Source of the DNA: Microgenomates group bacterium
GTDB taxonomy: Bacteria; Patescibacteriota; Microgenomatia; UBA1406; GWC2-37-13
Direction of reading: 5' to 3'
Length of the DNA: 64,000 nucleotides
NCBI GenBank assembly: GCA_029906985.1
Contig: JARYMT010000004.1
Span: forward strand, 1 to 64,000
Translations under genes and position numbers: made by a program
Shown: positions 35,093-45,657 of the stretch, piece by piece
How the letters are laid out: each line of letters starts with the position of its first letter
Position numbering within the stretch: position 1 is the first letter of the stretch
Notes under the pieces: generated by a model
What the model was told of the DNA's origin: nothing
The model's database searches: none
The model's input: only the letters and a program-made list of their open reading frames with translations

Positions 35093-35121
35093 ATTATAAG
35101 ATATTGTTGATCATTCCGCAA
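35093..35121 (-). promoter_or_regulatory. Leaderless promoter of the large membrane protein
   Basis: The minus strand has TTGCGG (35116-35121), a 17-bp spacer and TATAAT (35093-35098), then 7 nt to the ATG at 35085. Confidence 0.65.
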
Positions 35122-35130
35122 ATTTAAGAA

Positions 35131-36501
35131 TTATACTTTTTTCGCTCCAATCTTATAAAGAAAATTTAAAATTATTTTTTTCTGCTCTTCTAGTATTTTT
35201 ATATTGTCGGCCTCGATATTAATTCTTAAAAGAGGTTCGGTTTTAGACAGACGGGCATTAAACCACCAGTTGGCAAACCAGAAAGAATACCCATCAAGAT
35301 CGTCAACCGAATTGGCTTGATTTTTAAAAGTTTTTAAAATTGCTTTAACGGCTTGATTACGATCTTTTACTTTAAAATTAATTTCTCCAGACGAAGGATA
35401 AATTTCAAACCGTTTTCTTAAAACCGAAAGAGGAACATTTTCTAAAGAAAGAATTTGCAGCATTGTTAACCCGGCAATTAAAGAGGAATCAGCCCGATAA
35501 TTTTTTTTAAAGTAATAATGGCCGGAATGCTCGCCGGCAAAAATACCATTGGTTTTTTTCATTGCCTCTTTTATAAAAGTATGGCCGACGCGAGTCCGAA
35601 GTGGCGTTCGGTGATATTTTTTAATTGTTTCTGGAACCACTCGACTACAAATCGCACTATAAAGATAATAACCGGGATACTTTTTGGCAAAATAATCGGT
35701 TAAAATGGCGGTAGTAACTGAGCCGTTAAGTTTAGTGCCAGTTTCGTCAATAAAAAAAATTCGGTCAGCATCACCATCAAGGGCAATACCCAAATCAGCA
35801 TGGTGAGTTTTTACGGCGGAAATCAAATCTTTTAAATTTTCATTTTTGAGAGGATCAGCAATATGATGGGGAAAATTTCCGTCGGGCTCAAGGTAAAGCG
35901 GAATAATTTTTACTGGTAATCTTTTTTTCATTTCCATCCAGGAGGGACCTGCCATACCATTACCGGCATCGACTACGATTTTAAGTTTTTTTATTTTTTT
36001 TAAATCAATAAAACTTAAAGCATGATTTATCCAAGATGAAAAAATATTTTTTTGGCTAATTTTTCCTGATTTTTTGGCTTTTGGCAATGGTTTGACTATC
36101 AATTTTTTTATTTCAGGAAATCCGTATTGGCTATAAATAGGAATGACACCCTTTTTGACAATTTTAGCTCCATTATATTCCGGAGGATTATGAGAGGCGG
36201 AAACAATAACATTGGCTTCAAAATTATATCGACCAGAGGCAAAATAATGCATTTCTGTCGAAATCATGCCAAGAAAAACTACGTCAACGCCAGAATCAGT
36301 AATTCCTTTAATTAAACTTTTAGTCAAAGAGGGAGATGACAATCGGTTATCATGACCAACGGCAATAGGGCTTTTTTTAATGTACAAAGCCAGGGCTTTG
36401 CCTAAATGATAATAAAACTCTTCATTAATTTCGGTTGGATAAATTCCTCGAATGTCGTAGTCATGAAAAGATGTAAGATTGATTGATATGTTTTTCATCA
36501 T
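35131..36501 (-). CDS. Phosphomannomutase/phosphoglucomutase
   Basis: The 456-aa protein contains the four alpha-D-phosphohexomutase signatures: YDIRGIYPTEI at the N-terminus, the phosphoserine loop VSASHNPPEYNGAK (about 100-113), the metal-binding loop ALDGDADRIFF (about 235-245) and the sugar-specificity loop GEHSGHYYF (about 320). It interconverts hexose 1- and 6-phosphates for sugar nucleotide and surface-glycan synthesis. Whether it prefers mannose or glucose cannot be told. A second ATG one codon downstream is an alternative start. Confidence 0.92.
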   Translation of the reverse strand: MMKNISINLTSFHDYDIRGIYPTEINEEFYYHLGKALALYIKKSPIAVGHDNRLSSPSLTKSLIKGITDSGVDVVFLGMISTEMHYFASGRYNFEANVIVSASHNPPEYNGAKIVKKGVIPIYSQYGFPEIKKLIVKPLPKAKKSGKISQKNIFSSWINHALSFIDLKKIKKLKIVVDAGNGMAGPSWMEMKKRLPVKIIPLYLEPDGNFPHHIADPLKNENLKDLISAVKTHHADLGIALDGDADRIFFIDETGTKLNGSVTTAILTDYFAKKYPGYYLYSAICSRVVPETIKKYHRTPLRTRVGHTFIKEAMKKTNGIFAGEHSGHYYFKKNYRADSSLIAGLTMLQILSLENVPLSVLRKRFEIYPSSGEINFKVKDRNQAVKAILKTFKNQANSVDDLDGYSFWFANWWFNARLSKTEPLLRINIEADNIKILEEQKKIILNFLYKIGAKKV

Positions 36502-36540
36502 TTAATAAAAAAAAATTTATAATAATAAGATAGTCTCATA

Positions 36541-37227
36541 TCATAAAAAATAACTAGCGAGAATGTCAAGCGAACTTCTTAATTGATAAGGTGAAGTCCC
36601 AGTTTTGCTTAGCAAATCTAAACGGTAAAAACTATCATAAAATTTTAATAATTTTTTTTCTTCCCATAAATTAGATTGTTTTATAAACTTTTGTCTCTGC
36701 CAAGGGGGAATTGATTTGGGTAATTGATTTAATTTAGCTAAAATTAAAAGTCGGGTGTGTCGCCTTAGCATATAAAAAATTAAATTTTCATTTTGGGTTT
36801 TTAAAAGTGATTGAAGCTTAAGGTAAAAATTTTTAAAATTTCCTGGATAACATGAATCCAATAAATTAAAAATTGAAATACTAATTTTAAATTCCTTGAT
36901 TTGACCGTATTTTTTTATTTTTAATTCTCTTTGGGATTTCCCTTCTTCCCAATCAATCAAAATTAATTCTTTTGAATGGGAAATTTTATCTAATATATCA
37001 AAACTGATTTTGTCAGTTCTTCGAAAATTTTTGTCAAGATTTTCACTTAAAAAAACATTTTTTTGACCAAACAAACTAACATTTATTGATAAATCTTTAA
37101 CAATCTGTGGCAATTGGCTAAAAGTGACATAACTAACCTGATAACCTTTAAGCTGATAAGAATCTTTTAATTTTTGAAAAAATTGGCGAGAGGAAATGAT
37201 ATCCTCCCCACAAACAATTATTAACAT
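36541..37227 (-). CDS. DNA polymerase III delta subunit-like protein (HolA-like)
   Basis: The 228-aa protein is short compared with about 340 for HolA. Its C-terminal helices match the clamp-loader delta pattern (MLRRHTRLLILAKLN, PPWQRQKFIKQSNLW, FYRLDLLSKTGTSPYQLRSS). The N-terminal ATPase-like region is reduced, with no Walker motif, as is normal for delta. It would open the beta clamp during loading. CPR HolA proteins are often this degenerate. It is divergent from the PfkB kinase gene. Confidence 0.65.
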   Translation of the reverse strand: MLIIVCGEDIISSRQFFQKLKDSYQLKGYQVSYVTFSQLPQIVKDLSINVSLFGQKNVFLSENLDKNFRRTDKISFDILDKISHSKELILIDWEEGKSQRELKIKKYGQIKEFKISISIFNLLDSCYPGNFKNFYLKLQSLLKTQNENLIFYMLRRHTRLLILAKLNQLPKSIPPWQRQKFIKQSNLWEEKKLLKFYDSFYRLDLLSKTGTSPYQLRSSLDILASYFL

Positions 37228-37233
37228 ATTGAT

Positions 37234-37262
37234 ATCTTAAGTAATAAAATTATTAATTGCAA
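37234..37262 (-). promoter_or_regulatory. Leaderless promoter of the HolA-like gene
   Basis: The minus strand has TTGCAA (37257-37262), a 17-bp spacer and TAAGAT (37234-37239), then 6 nt to the ATG at 37227. Confidence 0.5.
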
Positions 37263-37321
37263 ATAATTATTTTATGTCTTAATACATTTTTATCTTAAAA
37301 CTTGATAAATTTAAATTTCTT

Positions 37322-37350
37322 TTGAATATTAATTGGTAATTTATTATTAT
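37322..37350 (+). promoter_or_regulatory. Leaderless promoter of the PfkB kinase gene
   Basis: TTGAAT (37322-37327), a 17-bp spacer, TATTAT (37345-37350), then 7 nt to the ATG at 37358. Confidence 0.65.
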
Positions 37351-37357
37351 AGAAAAT

Positions 37358-38260
37358 ATGTTTGATTTTATCGCTATTGGAAATGTGAGTATAGATTTAT
37401 ATTTTCAGGGTAAATCATTTACCCATGATAAGGACCGATATCATTTGGCGATTGGTGGAAAATATTTTGCTGATAAATTTTATGAAGATATTGGTGGAGG
37501 CGGTTGTAATGTCGCTGCCGGAATGGCAGTATTTGGTTACCAAGTGGGACTACTTTGTAAAATTGGCAATAACCCCTTTAAAGATTTGATTTTAAAAAAA
37601 TTGCGATCAAAAAAAATTTCTACCGAGCTATGTCAATTTCAGAATGATTATTACAAAATTTCGGCAATTTTTTTGACGGAAAAAGGCGAAAGGACAATTA
37701 TCAATTATGAGACACCAACTACTCTTTGGCAGGCGTTTAAATTGTCGTCCGAGGTAAAAAAAGCTAAAAATGTATATCTGGCCGCCCTTCCACATTTAAA
37801 ATTGGCTGATAAGGTAAAAATTATTGAATTTTTTAAAGGTCCACAGGTATTAACAATTGTTAATTTAGCAGTAACTGATTGTCGAAGACCAATAAATGAA
37901 TTAATTCCATTGTTTGATGGCCTAGATATTTTAATTTTAAACAGTCATGAATTTTCTGATTTAATTAAAAAACCATATTCAGAAATTAATTTTGAAAAGA
38001 TAAAAATTGATATTCCTATTTTAAAAAATAGGATTTTGGTAGTCACCGATGGTGAAAAAGGAAGTTATGCCTATGCCAATAATCAAGTTTTTTCCCAACC
38101 AGCTATTAAACCAAAAAAAATTATTGATACCACCGGTTGCGGTGATGGCTATACGGCTGGCTTTATAGCCGAATTTTTAAAAACACAAGATATTAAAAAA
38201 TCAATGATGACAGGATCACAATATGCGGCAAAAATCATTGAAAAAATTGGAGCCAATTAA
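37358..38260 (+). CDS. PfkB-family carbohydrate kinase
   Basis: The 300-aa ribokinase-fold protein has the N-terminal PfkB signature GGGGCNVAAGMAVFG (about 47-61) and the C-terminal anion-hole and catalytic motif DTTGCGDGYTAGF (catalytic Asp near 268). The substrate could be a sugar or a nucleoside. The N-terminal DFIAIGNVSIDLY is typical of the sugar kinases in this family. It ends 1 bp before the convergent gpmI stop. Confidence 0.88.
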   Translation: MFDFIAIGNVSIDLYFQGKSFTHDKDRYHLAIGGKYFADKFYEDIGGGGCNVAAGMAVFGYQVGLLCKIGNNPFKDLILKKLRSKKISTELCQFQNDYYKISAIFLTEKGERTIINYETPTTLWQAFKLSSEVKKAKNVYLAALPHLKLADKVKIIEFFKGPQVLTIVNLAVTDCRRPINELIPLFDGLDILILNSHEFSDLIKKPYSEINFEKIKIDIPILKNRILVVTDGEKGSYAYANNQVFSQPAIKPKKIIDTTGCGDGYTAGFIAEFLKTQDIKKSMMTGSQYAAKIIEKIGAN

Positions 38261-38261
38261 A

Positions 38262-39893
38262 TTAAAAAATTTCTTCTAAAAGATCACGACCAGTCATTTC
38301 TACAGGTTTATTTATATCCAAAAGCCGCAGTACGGTCGGCGCTACATCAGCCAAAATACCAGCTTGAATTCTTGTAGCATGCCCTTGAAATTCTTTATCG
38401 ATGAAAATAAAAGGAACAGGATTTGAAGTGTGTTCAGTGGAGATTTCGCCGGTTTGGGGATTGATTTTTTGTTCAACATTACCATGATCGGCCGTAATCA
38501 AAAGAGAATAATTTAAATTAGTAGCTATATTGACAATTTTTTGAACACAACTGTCTACCGATTTGACTGCCTTAATCGAAGCTTCGATATTTCCCGTATG
38601 ACCGACCATGTCCGGGTTAGCAAAGTTGACAAGAATAAATGAATATTTTTGTTCCTGAATTTTTTTAATTAAAATATCAGTCATTTCAAAAGCAGACATT
38701 TCAGGTTTTAAATCATAAGTAGGAACTTTAGGTGATGGGATAATTAATCTTTCTTCATACGGAAAAGGCATTTCTCTTTGGCCATTAAAATAAAAAGTGA
38801 CAAATCGCTCTTTTTCTGACTCACTGACTCGAAGCTGAAAAAGGCTGTTTTCTGACAAAACCCGGCCTAAAGGAGTTTTTATTATTATGGGAGGAAAAGC
38901 TACTTTTACAGGCAAATTTTTTTCGTACTCGGTCATGGTCACAAAACATAAATTTTTGATTTTTTTTTGTCTTTTGAAGGGAGGGGATAAAATTTTATCG
39001 TCTATTAAATGAGTTTTGTAATATTTTACTTCATAAGGGTCATAAGAAGTTGTTTTATTAGCTATTTGTTCAAAATCATCAAGGACAAGAGCTTTAGTTA
39101 GTTGTCTCGGTCGATCAATTCGATAATTAAAAAAAACCACCGAATCACTATCTTCGATTAAGCCAACCGGATGAGAATTTTTAATAATAATAGTTGGTTC
39201 AATAAATTCGTCAGTAACGCCGGCTTTATAAGATTCTTCGATCGCTTCAATCGGGCTACTGGCAACTTTGCCTTTACCTTCGGTTAAGCAAACATAGGCT
39301 TTTTCTGTCCGTTCCCAGCGCCGGTCTCTATCTAAAGCATAATAACGGCCAGAAACTGAGGCTACTTCGCCGATTCCTAATTCCTTTAAACTTTCTAACA
39401 GTCGCCGAACTACCTCTAAACCGGCTTTAGGAGGCGAGTCTCGGCCATCGGTAATCAAATGAAGGTAAACTTTTTTAATATTTCTTTCTTTAGCTAGATA
39501 TAATAAAGCGTATAAGTGCTCAAGACTAGCATGGACAGTCCCCTCACCAACTAAGCCTATAAGATGCAATTTGCTATTATGATTTATTAAATGATTGACA
39601 CATTCTTGAAAAACTGGATTTTTATAAAATGAACCGTCAGCAATACTCATATTAATTCTGGGCAAATCTTGGTAGACGATCCGGCCGGCACCAAGATTTA
39701 TATGACCAACTTCGGTATTGCCGGGTTCGGAAGCCGGTAGTCCTACTGACTCCCCTGAAGCTTTAAGCACCGTATTGGGATAGGCATAAAGATAAGAGTT
39801 AAGATTGGGTGGATTAGCTAGATAGACGGCATTGCCAGGCCCAGGCGGGGCGATACCATAACCATCTAAAACAATCAGGATTACTTTTCTCAT
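38262..39893 (-). CDS. gpmI: 2,3-bisphosphoglycerate-independent phosphoglycerate mutase
   Basis: The 543-aa protein has normal length and both domains: LIVLDGYGIAPPGPGNA at the N-terminus with the first metal Asp, the insertion domain with HLITDGRDSPP and RYYALDRDRRWER, and the phosphatase-domain end (ANPDMVGHTGN, ITADHGNVE, HTSNPVPFI). The nucleophile motif, normally NSEVGH with a phosphorylated Ser, reads NTEVGH here (T60). The enzyme interconverts 3- and 2-phosphoglycerate in glycolysis next to eno and ppsA. It follows ruvC by 19 bp. Confidence 0.95.
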   Translation of the reverse strand: MRKVILIVLDGYGIAPPGPGNAVYLANPPNLNSYLYAYPNTVLKASGESVGLPASEPGNTEVGHINLGAGRIVYQDLPRINMSIADGSFYKNPVFQECVNHLINHNSKLHLIGLVGEGTVHASLEHLYALLYLAKERNIKKVYLHLITDGRDSPPKAGLEVVRRLLESLKELGIGEVASVSGRYYALDRDRRWERTEKAYVCLTEGKGKVASSPIEAIEESYKAGVTDEFIEPTIIIKNSHPVGLIEDSDSVVFFNYRIDRPRQLTKALVLDDFEQIANKTTSYDPYEVKYYKTHLIDDKILSPPFKRQKKIKNLCFVTMTEYEKNLPVKVAFPPIIIKTPLGRVLSENSLFQLRVSESEKERFVTFYFNGQREMPFPYEERLIIPSPKVPTYDLKPEMSAFEMTDILIKKIQEQKYSFILVNFANPDMVGHTGNIEASIKAVKSVDSCVQKIVNIATNLNYSLLITADHGNVEQKINPQTGEISTEHTSNPVPFIFIDKEFQGHATRIQAGILADVAPTVLRLLDINKPVEMTGRDLLEEIF

Positions 39894-39912
39894 TAAATCA
39901 TGATAACAAAAT

Positions 39913-40386
39913 TCAGTTTAGAAGACAATATGTTACAGCAATGGCTATGGCATCGATTTCATCATCTTGAGTAATTTTTTTAGTTTCTGGTAATGTAAGA
40001 TGAATGATTTTTTTTACTCCTTTTTTATCAGCTCGGCCATAACCGGTGACTGTTTGTTTTACTTGTAAGGGGGTTAAAAACACTAAATTTATTTTTTTTT
40101 GTTCTGCTAAAAGAAGAACACTTCCTTGAACTTGGGATACAGAGATAGCAGTTTTTTTATTGGCAAAAAAAAATAATTTTTCCAAAACAAAACAGTCAGG
40201 TTTATATTGTTCGATTAATTTATTTAAAAAATTATAAATTTTAAAAATTCTTAAAGGAAGGGATGATTTGTTTGAGGTAAAAAAAACTCCCGAAGTAATG
40301 TATTTAAAATTTTTTAAGGTATTTTTCTTTTCCACTAGAGCATACCCGGTTCTTTCCAATCCAGAATCTAAAGCCAATATTATCAT
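39913..40386 (-). CDS. ruvC: Holliday junction endonuclease RuvC
   Basis: The 157-aa protein has the RNase H-like acidic residues D7 (ILALDSGLERTGYA), E69 (FVLEKLFF), and D141/D142 with D145 (DDEIDAIAIA). Family members more often have DPG at the first motif; here it is DSG. RuvC resolves junctions moved by RuvAB, both encoded elsewhere in the window. Its ATG is only about 20 nt from the 23S 3' end on the same strand, with no terminator between. Confidence 0.93.
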   Translation of the reverse strand: MIILALDSGLERTGYALVEKKNTLKNFKYITSGVFFTSNKSSLPLRIFKIYNFLNKLIEQYKPDCFVLEKLFFFANKKTAISVSQVQGSVLLLAEQKKINLVFLTPLQVKQTVTGYGRADKKGVKKIIHLTLPETKKITQDDEIDAIAIAVTYCLLN

Positions 40387-40403
40387 ATAAATTTAACCAA
40401 CTA

Positions 40404-43406
<3,003 letters not shown>

Positions 43407-43497
43407 TTGTTGGTTAATATAAATTAAAAACCTACTTATTTGCTTGAAAAAAGACCCTAATTTTCAAAGTGCTAATTTTACCGCTTTGACTAGCGGG

Positions 43498-43570
43498 TGG
43501 ACTCGACCGGACTTGAACCGGTGACCTTCTCATTGCAAATGAGATGTTCTAGCCGCTGAACTACGAGCCC
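43498..43570 (-). tRNA. tRNA-Ala (TGC)
   Basis: The 73-nt cloverleaf has acceptor GGGCTCG/CGAGTCC with the G3-U70 alanine identity pair, D arm GTTCAGCGGCTAGAAC, anticodon stem TCTCA/TGAGA with loop TTTGCAA (anticodon TGC), T arm ACCGGTTCAAGTCCGGT and discriminator A. CCA is not encoded. It precedes 23S as the classic 16S-23S spacer tRNA does, but no 16S is upstream. Confidence 0.95.
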
Positions 43571-43595
43571 AGTTAACCAAATCAGAACAATATTT

Positions 43596-43740
43596 AAAAA
43601 AATTTGACTCAAAAGAGTCATTGTTGAAGGTCGTGAAGCAGATCTTCGCTCGCTTCACGAACCTGAAGTGAATTTTATTCTACTTCAGGTCTGATAGGAG
43701 TGCAAGTTTTGCATCCAAAATGCCTTTTAGGAAAGGACTT
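43596..43740 (-). promoter_or_regulatory. Hairpin-rich leader of the tRNA-Ala/23S transcript
   Basis: Between the promoter and tRNA-Ala the minus strand can form several perfect hairpins: ACCTGAAGT/ACTTCAGGT (43661-43690), CGTGAAGC/GCTTCACG (43632-43659), and TGACTC/GAGTCA with a 4-nt loop (43605-43620) followed by a T7 run (43602-43596), which resembles an intrinsic terminator. These may be processing sites or an attenuator overcome by antitermination (NusB is present). Confidence 0.55.
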
Positions 43741-43758
43741 TTTTCATTGATAAAGAAA

Positions 43759-43787
43759 ATAATATCAAACAGTTTTTAAGATGTCAA
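43759..43787 (-). promoter_or_regulatory. Strong promoter of the tRNA-Ala/23S unit
   Basis: The minus strand has TTGACA (43782-43787), exactly 17 bp, then TATTAT (43759-43764). The predicted +1 is near 43752, about 180 nt before tRNA-Ala. This shows that the unit starts here and is not the tail of a 16S operon. Confidence 0.8.
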
Positions 43788-43817
43788 TATCAATTTATAA
43801 TAAAATTATAATAAAAT

Positions 43818-44390
43818 TTAGGAAAGTTTATTTTTTAAGGCAAATTTTATTTTATCTTCAATAGAAAGATTTTTGGGAATTTTTTTTAGCAAACTTCTGG
43901 CTTGGGAGGATTTATAACCCAAAGCAACTAAGGCATCGACAACTATTTTATCATCTTCAGAAAGATACATATCTTGAAGAATAAATTCGGATTTAATTTT
44001 TTGGGATAATTCTAAAATTATCTTCATGGCGGTTTTCTTTCCTAAGCCGGGAATTTTTGTAAAATAATCGATATCATTTTTTTTGACAGCGGCAAAAATT
44101 TCATCGATATTACCATACGAAATTACCGAATAAGCAATCTTAGGCCCAACACCAGGAACGTTTAAAAGCAATTTAAAAAAATTATTTTCTTTTTGATTAG
44201 CAAAACCAAATAAAACCAAAGCGTCTTCTCTAACCTGTAAATAAGTAAAAATTTCAATCAATTCGTTTTTTTTATGGTTAGAGAGGAGAAAAGGAGTTAA
44301 ATACACTTCAAAAGAAACACCGCTGTTTGTTTCAATCAAACCAACATTATTATTAATTTCAATTAATTTGCCTTTTATTTTGCCAATCAT
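43818..44390 (-). CDS. ruvA: Holliday junction DNA helicase subunit RuvA
   Basis: The 190-aa protein has the OB domain (MIGKIKGKLIEINNN to about 62), helix-hairpin-helix motifs (LLNVPGVGPKIAYSVI and FTKIPGLGKKTAMKIILEL) and the C-terminal RuvB-binding three-helix domain (about 140-190). It binds four-way junctions and loads RuvB. The ATG overlaps the end of eno by 4 bp. Confidence 0.95.
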   Translation of the reverse strand: MIGKIKGKLIEINNNVGLIETNSGVSFEVYLTPFLLSNHKKNELIEIFTYLQVREDALVLFGFANQKENNFFKLLLNVPGVGPKIAYSVISYGNIDEIFAAVKKNDIDYFTKIPGLGKKTAMKIILELSQKIKSEFILQDMYLSEDDKIVVDALVALGYKSSQARSLLKKIPKNLSIEDKIKFALKNKLS

Positions 44391-45655
44391 TTTATTTCAT
44401 CCCTTTCAATTTGCCATAAACGATTATATTTTGCTACTCTTTCGCCACGAGAGGGGGCGCCGAATTTTACGAAATCCGCCTGGACTCCGACAGAAAAATC
44501 AGCAATAAAACTATCATTGGTTTCGCCTGATCGATGGGAGACAATAAAACTAAAATTATTTCTTCTAGCCGTGTCGATCACTTCGATAGTTTCGGTAATT
44601 GTTCCGATTTGATTTGGTTTGATTAAAATTGCCGAACAGGCTTTATTTTTTACCGCTTTTAATAATCTTTCCTTATTAGTGGTTAATAAATCATCGCCGA
44701 CTAAATATATATTGGGAGATAATTGAGCATTAAATTTTATCCAGTTACCCCAATCTTCTTCGCTTAAGGGGTCTTCTAAAATTAAAAAAGGGTAACTTTT
44801 AATTAAATTATGCAAAAAATTAATATATTCATCAGCTTTTAGAGGATGGGGTTTATCTTTAATTGTATATCTTTCATTTTTATAAAAATTTGAAGCAGCA
44901 AAATCGATACCAAAAAAAGCATCAACTCCCGGGTTTAATTCTTTTTGAACCAAAGTTTCGTAAAGAACTTCCAAAGCGTCAATATTAGTAGTAAAATTAG
45001 GAGTAAAACCTCCCTCTTCTCCAACCGAAATATTGGCATTACGATATTTGAGTACCCTTTTTAATTCGTGGAAAATTTCGATGGCTAAAATATATGATTT
45101 AGAAAAAGAAAACGAAGAAGAAGGAATTAATTGAAATTCCTGGAATTCCAAATTATTATTAGCGTGTTTGCCGCCGTTAATAAGATTAAAAATTGGGGTG
45201 GGTATTTTTTTTATTTTTAAATCTGTCAAAAGTAGCGAATTATAATATGAGTTTATATATTTAAAAAGGGGGACGCCAAGATCAGCAGCCGCGGCTTTTA
45301 TAAAAAGTTGAGAAATAAGAAGAGTAGTATTACTTCCTAAATTGCTCTTATTTTTTGTTCCGTCAGCTTGAATTAACCAATAGTCGACTTCTTTCTGTTT
45401 TAGGGGAGAAACACCGATTAATTTAGGGGCAATTAAATCATTTACATAAGAAACGGCGGTGGAAACTCCCATTCCCTCTAATCGGGTTTGATCTTTATCC
45501 CTCAGTTCAACAGCTTCGGATTTTCCAATGGAAGTTCCGGCGGGAATTGAGGTAAACACTTCAATTCCATTATCAAGGGTCAAGCTACCTTCCAGCGTAG
45601 GATAACTTCTCGAATCAATGATTTCGTAGGCTTTAATAGCCTTAATTTTGCCCAT
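44387..45655 (-). CDS. eno: Enolase
   Basis: The 422-aa protein has full-length architecture. Catalytic and metal sites are INGGKHANN, EFQEFQLIP, GEEGGFTP, LEDPLSEEDWGNW, VGDDLLTTN, LIKPNQIGT (catalytic Lys), SHRSGET and GAPSRGERVAKYNRL. The N-terminal loop reads DSRSYPTLEG where DSRGNPTVE is nearly universal, a mild divergence. It converts 2-phosphoglycerate to PEP and sits in a ppsA-eno-ruvA operon with 2- and 4-bp junctions. Confidence 0.95.
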   Translation of the reverse strand: MGKIKAIKAYEIIDSRSYPTLEGSLTLDNGIEVFTSIPAGTSIGKSEAVELRDKDQTRLEGMGVSTAVSYVNDLIAPKLIGVSPLKQKEVDYWLIQADGTKNKSNLGSNTTLLISQLFIKAAAADLGVPLFKYINSYYNSLLLTDLKIKKIPTPIFNLINGGKHANNNLEFQEFQLIPSSSFSFSKSYILAIEIFHELKRVLKYRNANISVGEEGGFTPNFTTNIDALEVLYETLVQKELNPGVDAFFGIDFAASNFYKNERYTIKDKPHPLKADEYINFLHNLIKSYPFLILEDPLSEEDWGNWIKFNAQLSPNIYLVGDDLLTTNKERLLKAVKNKACSAILIKPNQIGTITETIEVIDTARRNNFSFIVSHRSGETNDSFIADFSVGVQADFVKFGAPSRGERVAKYNRLWQIERDEIK

Positions 45656-45657
45656 AA

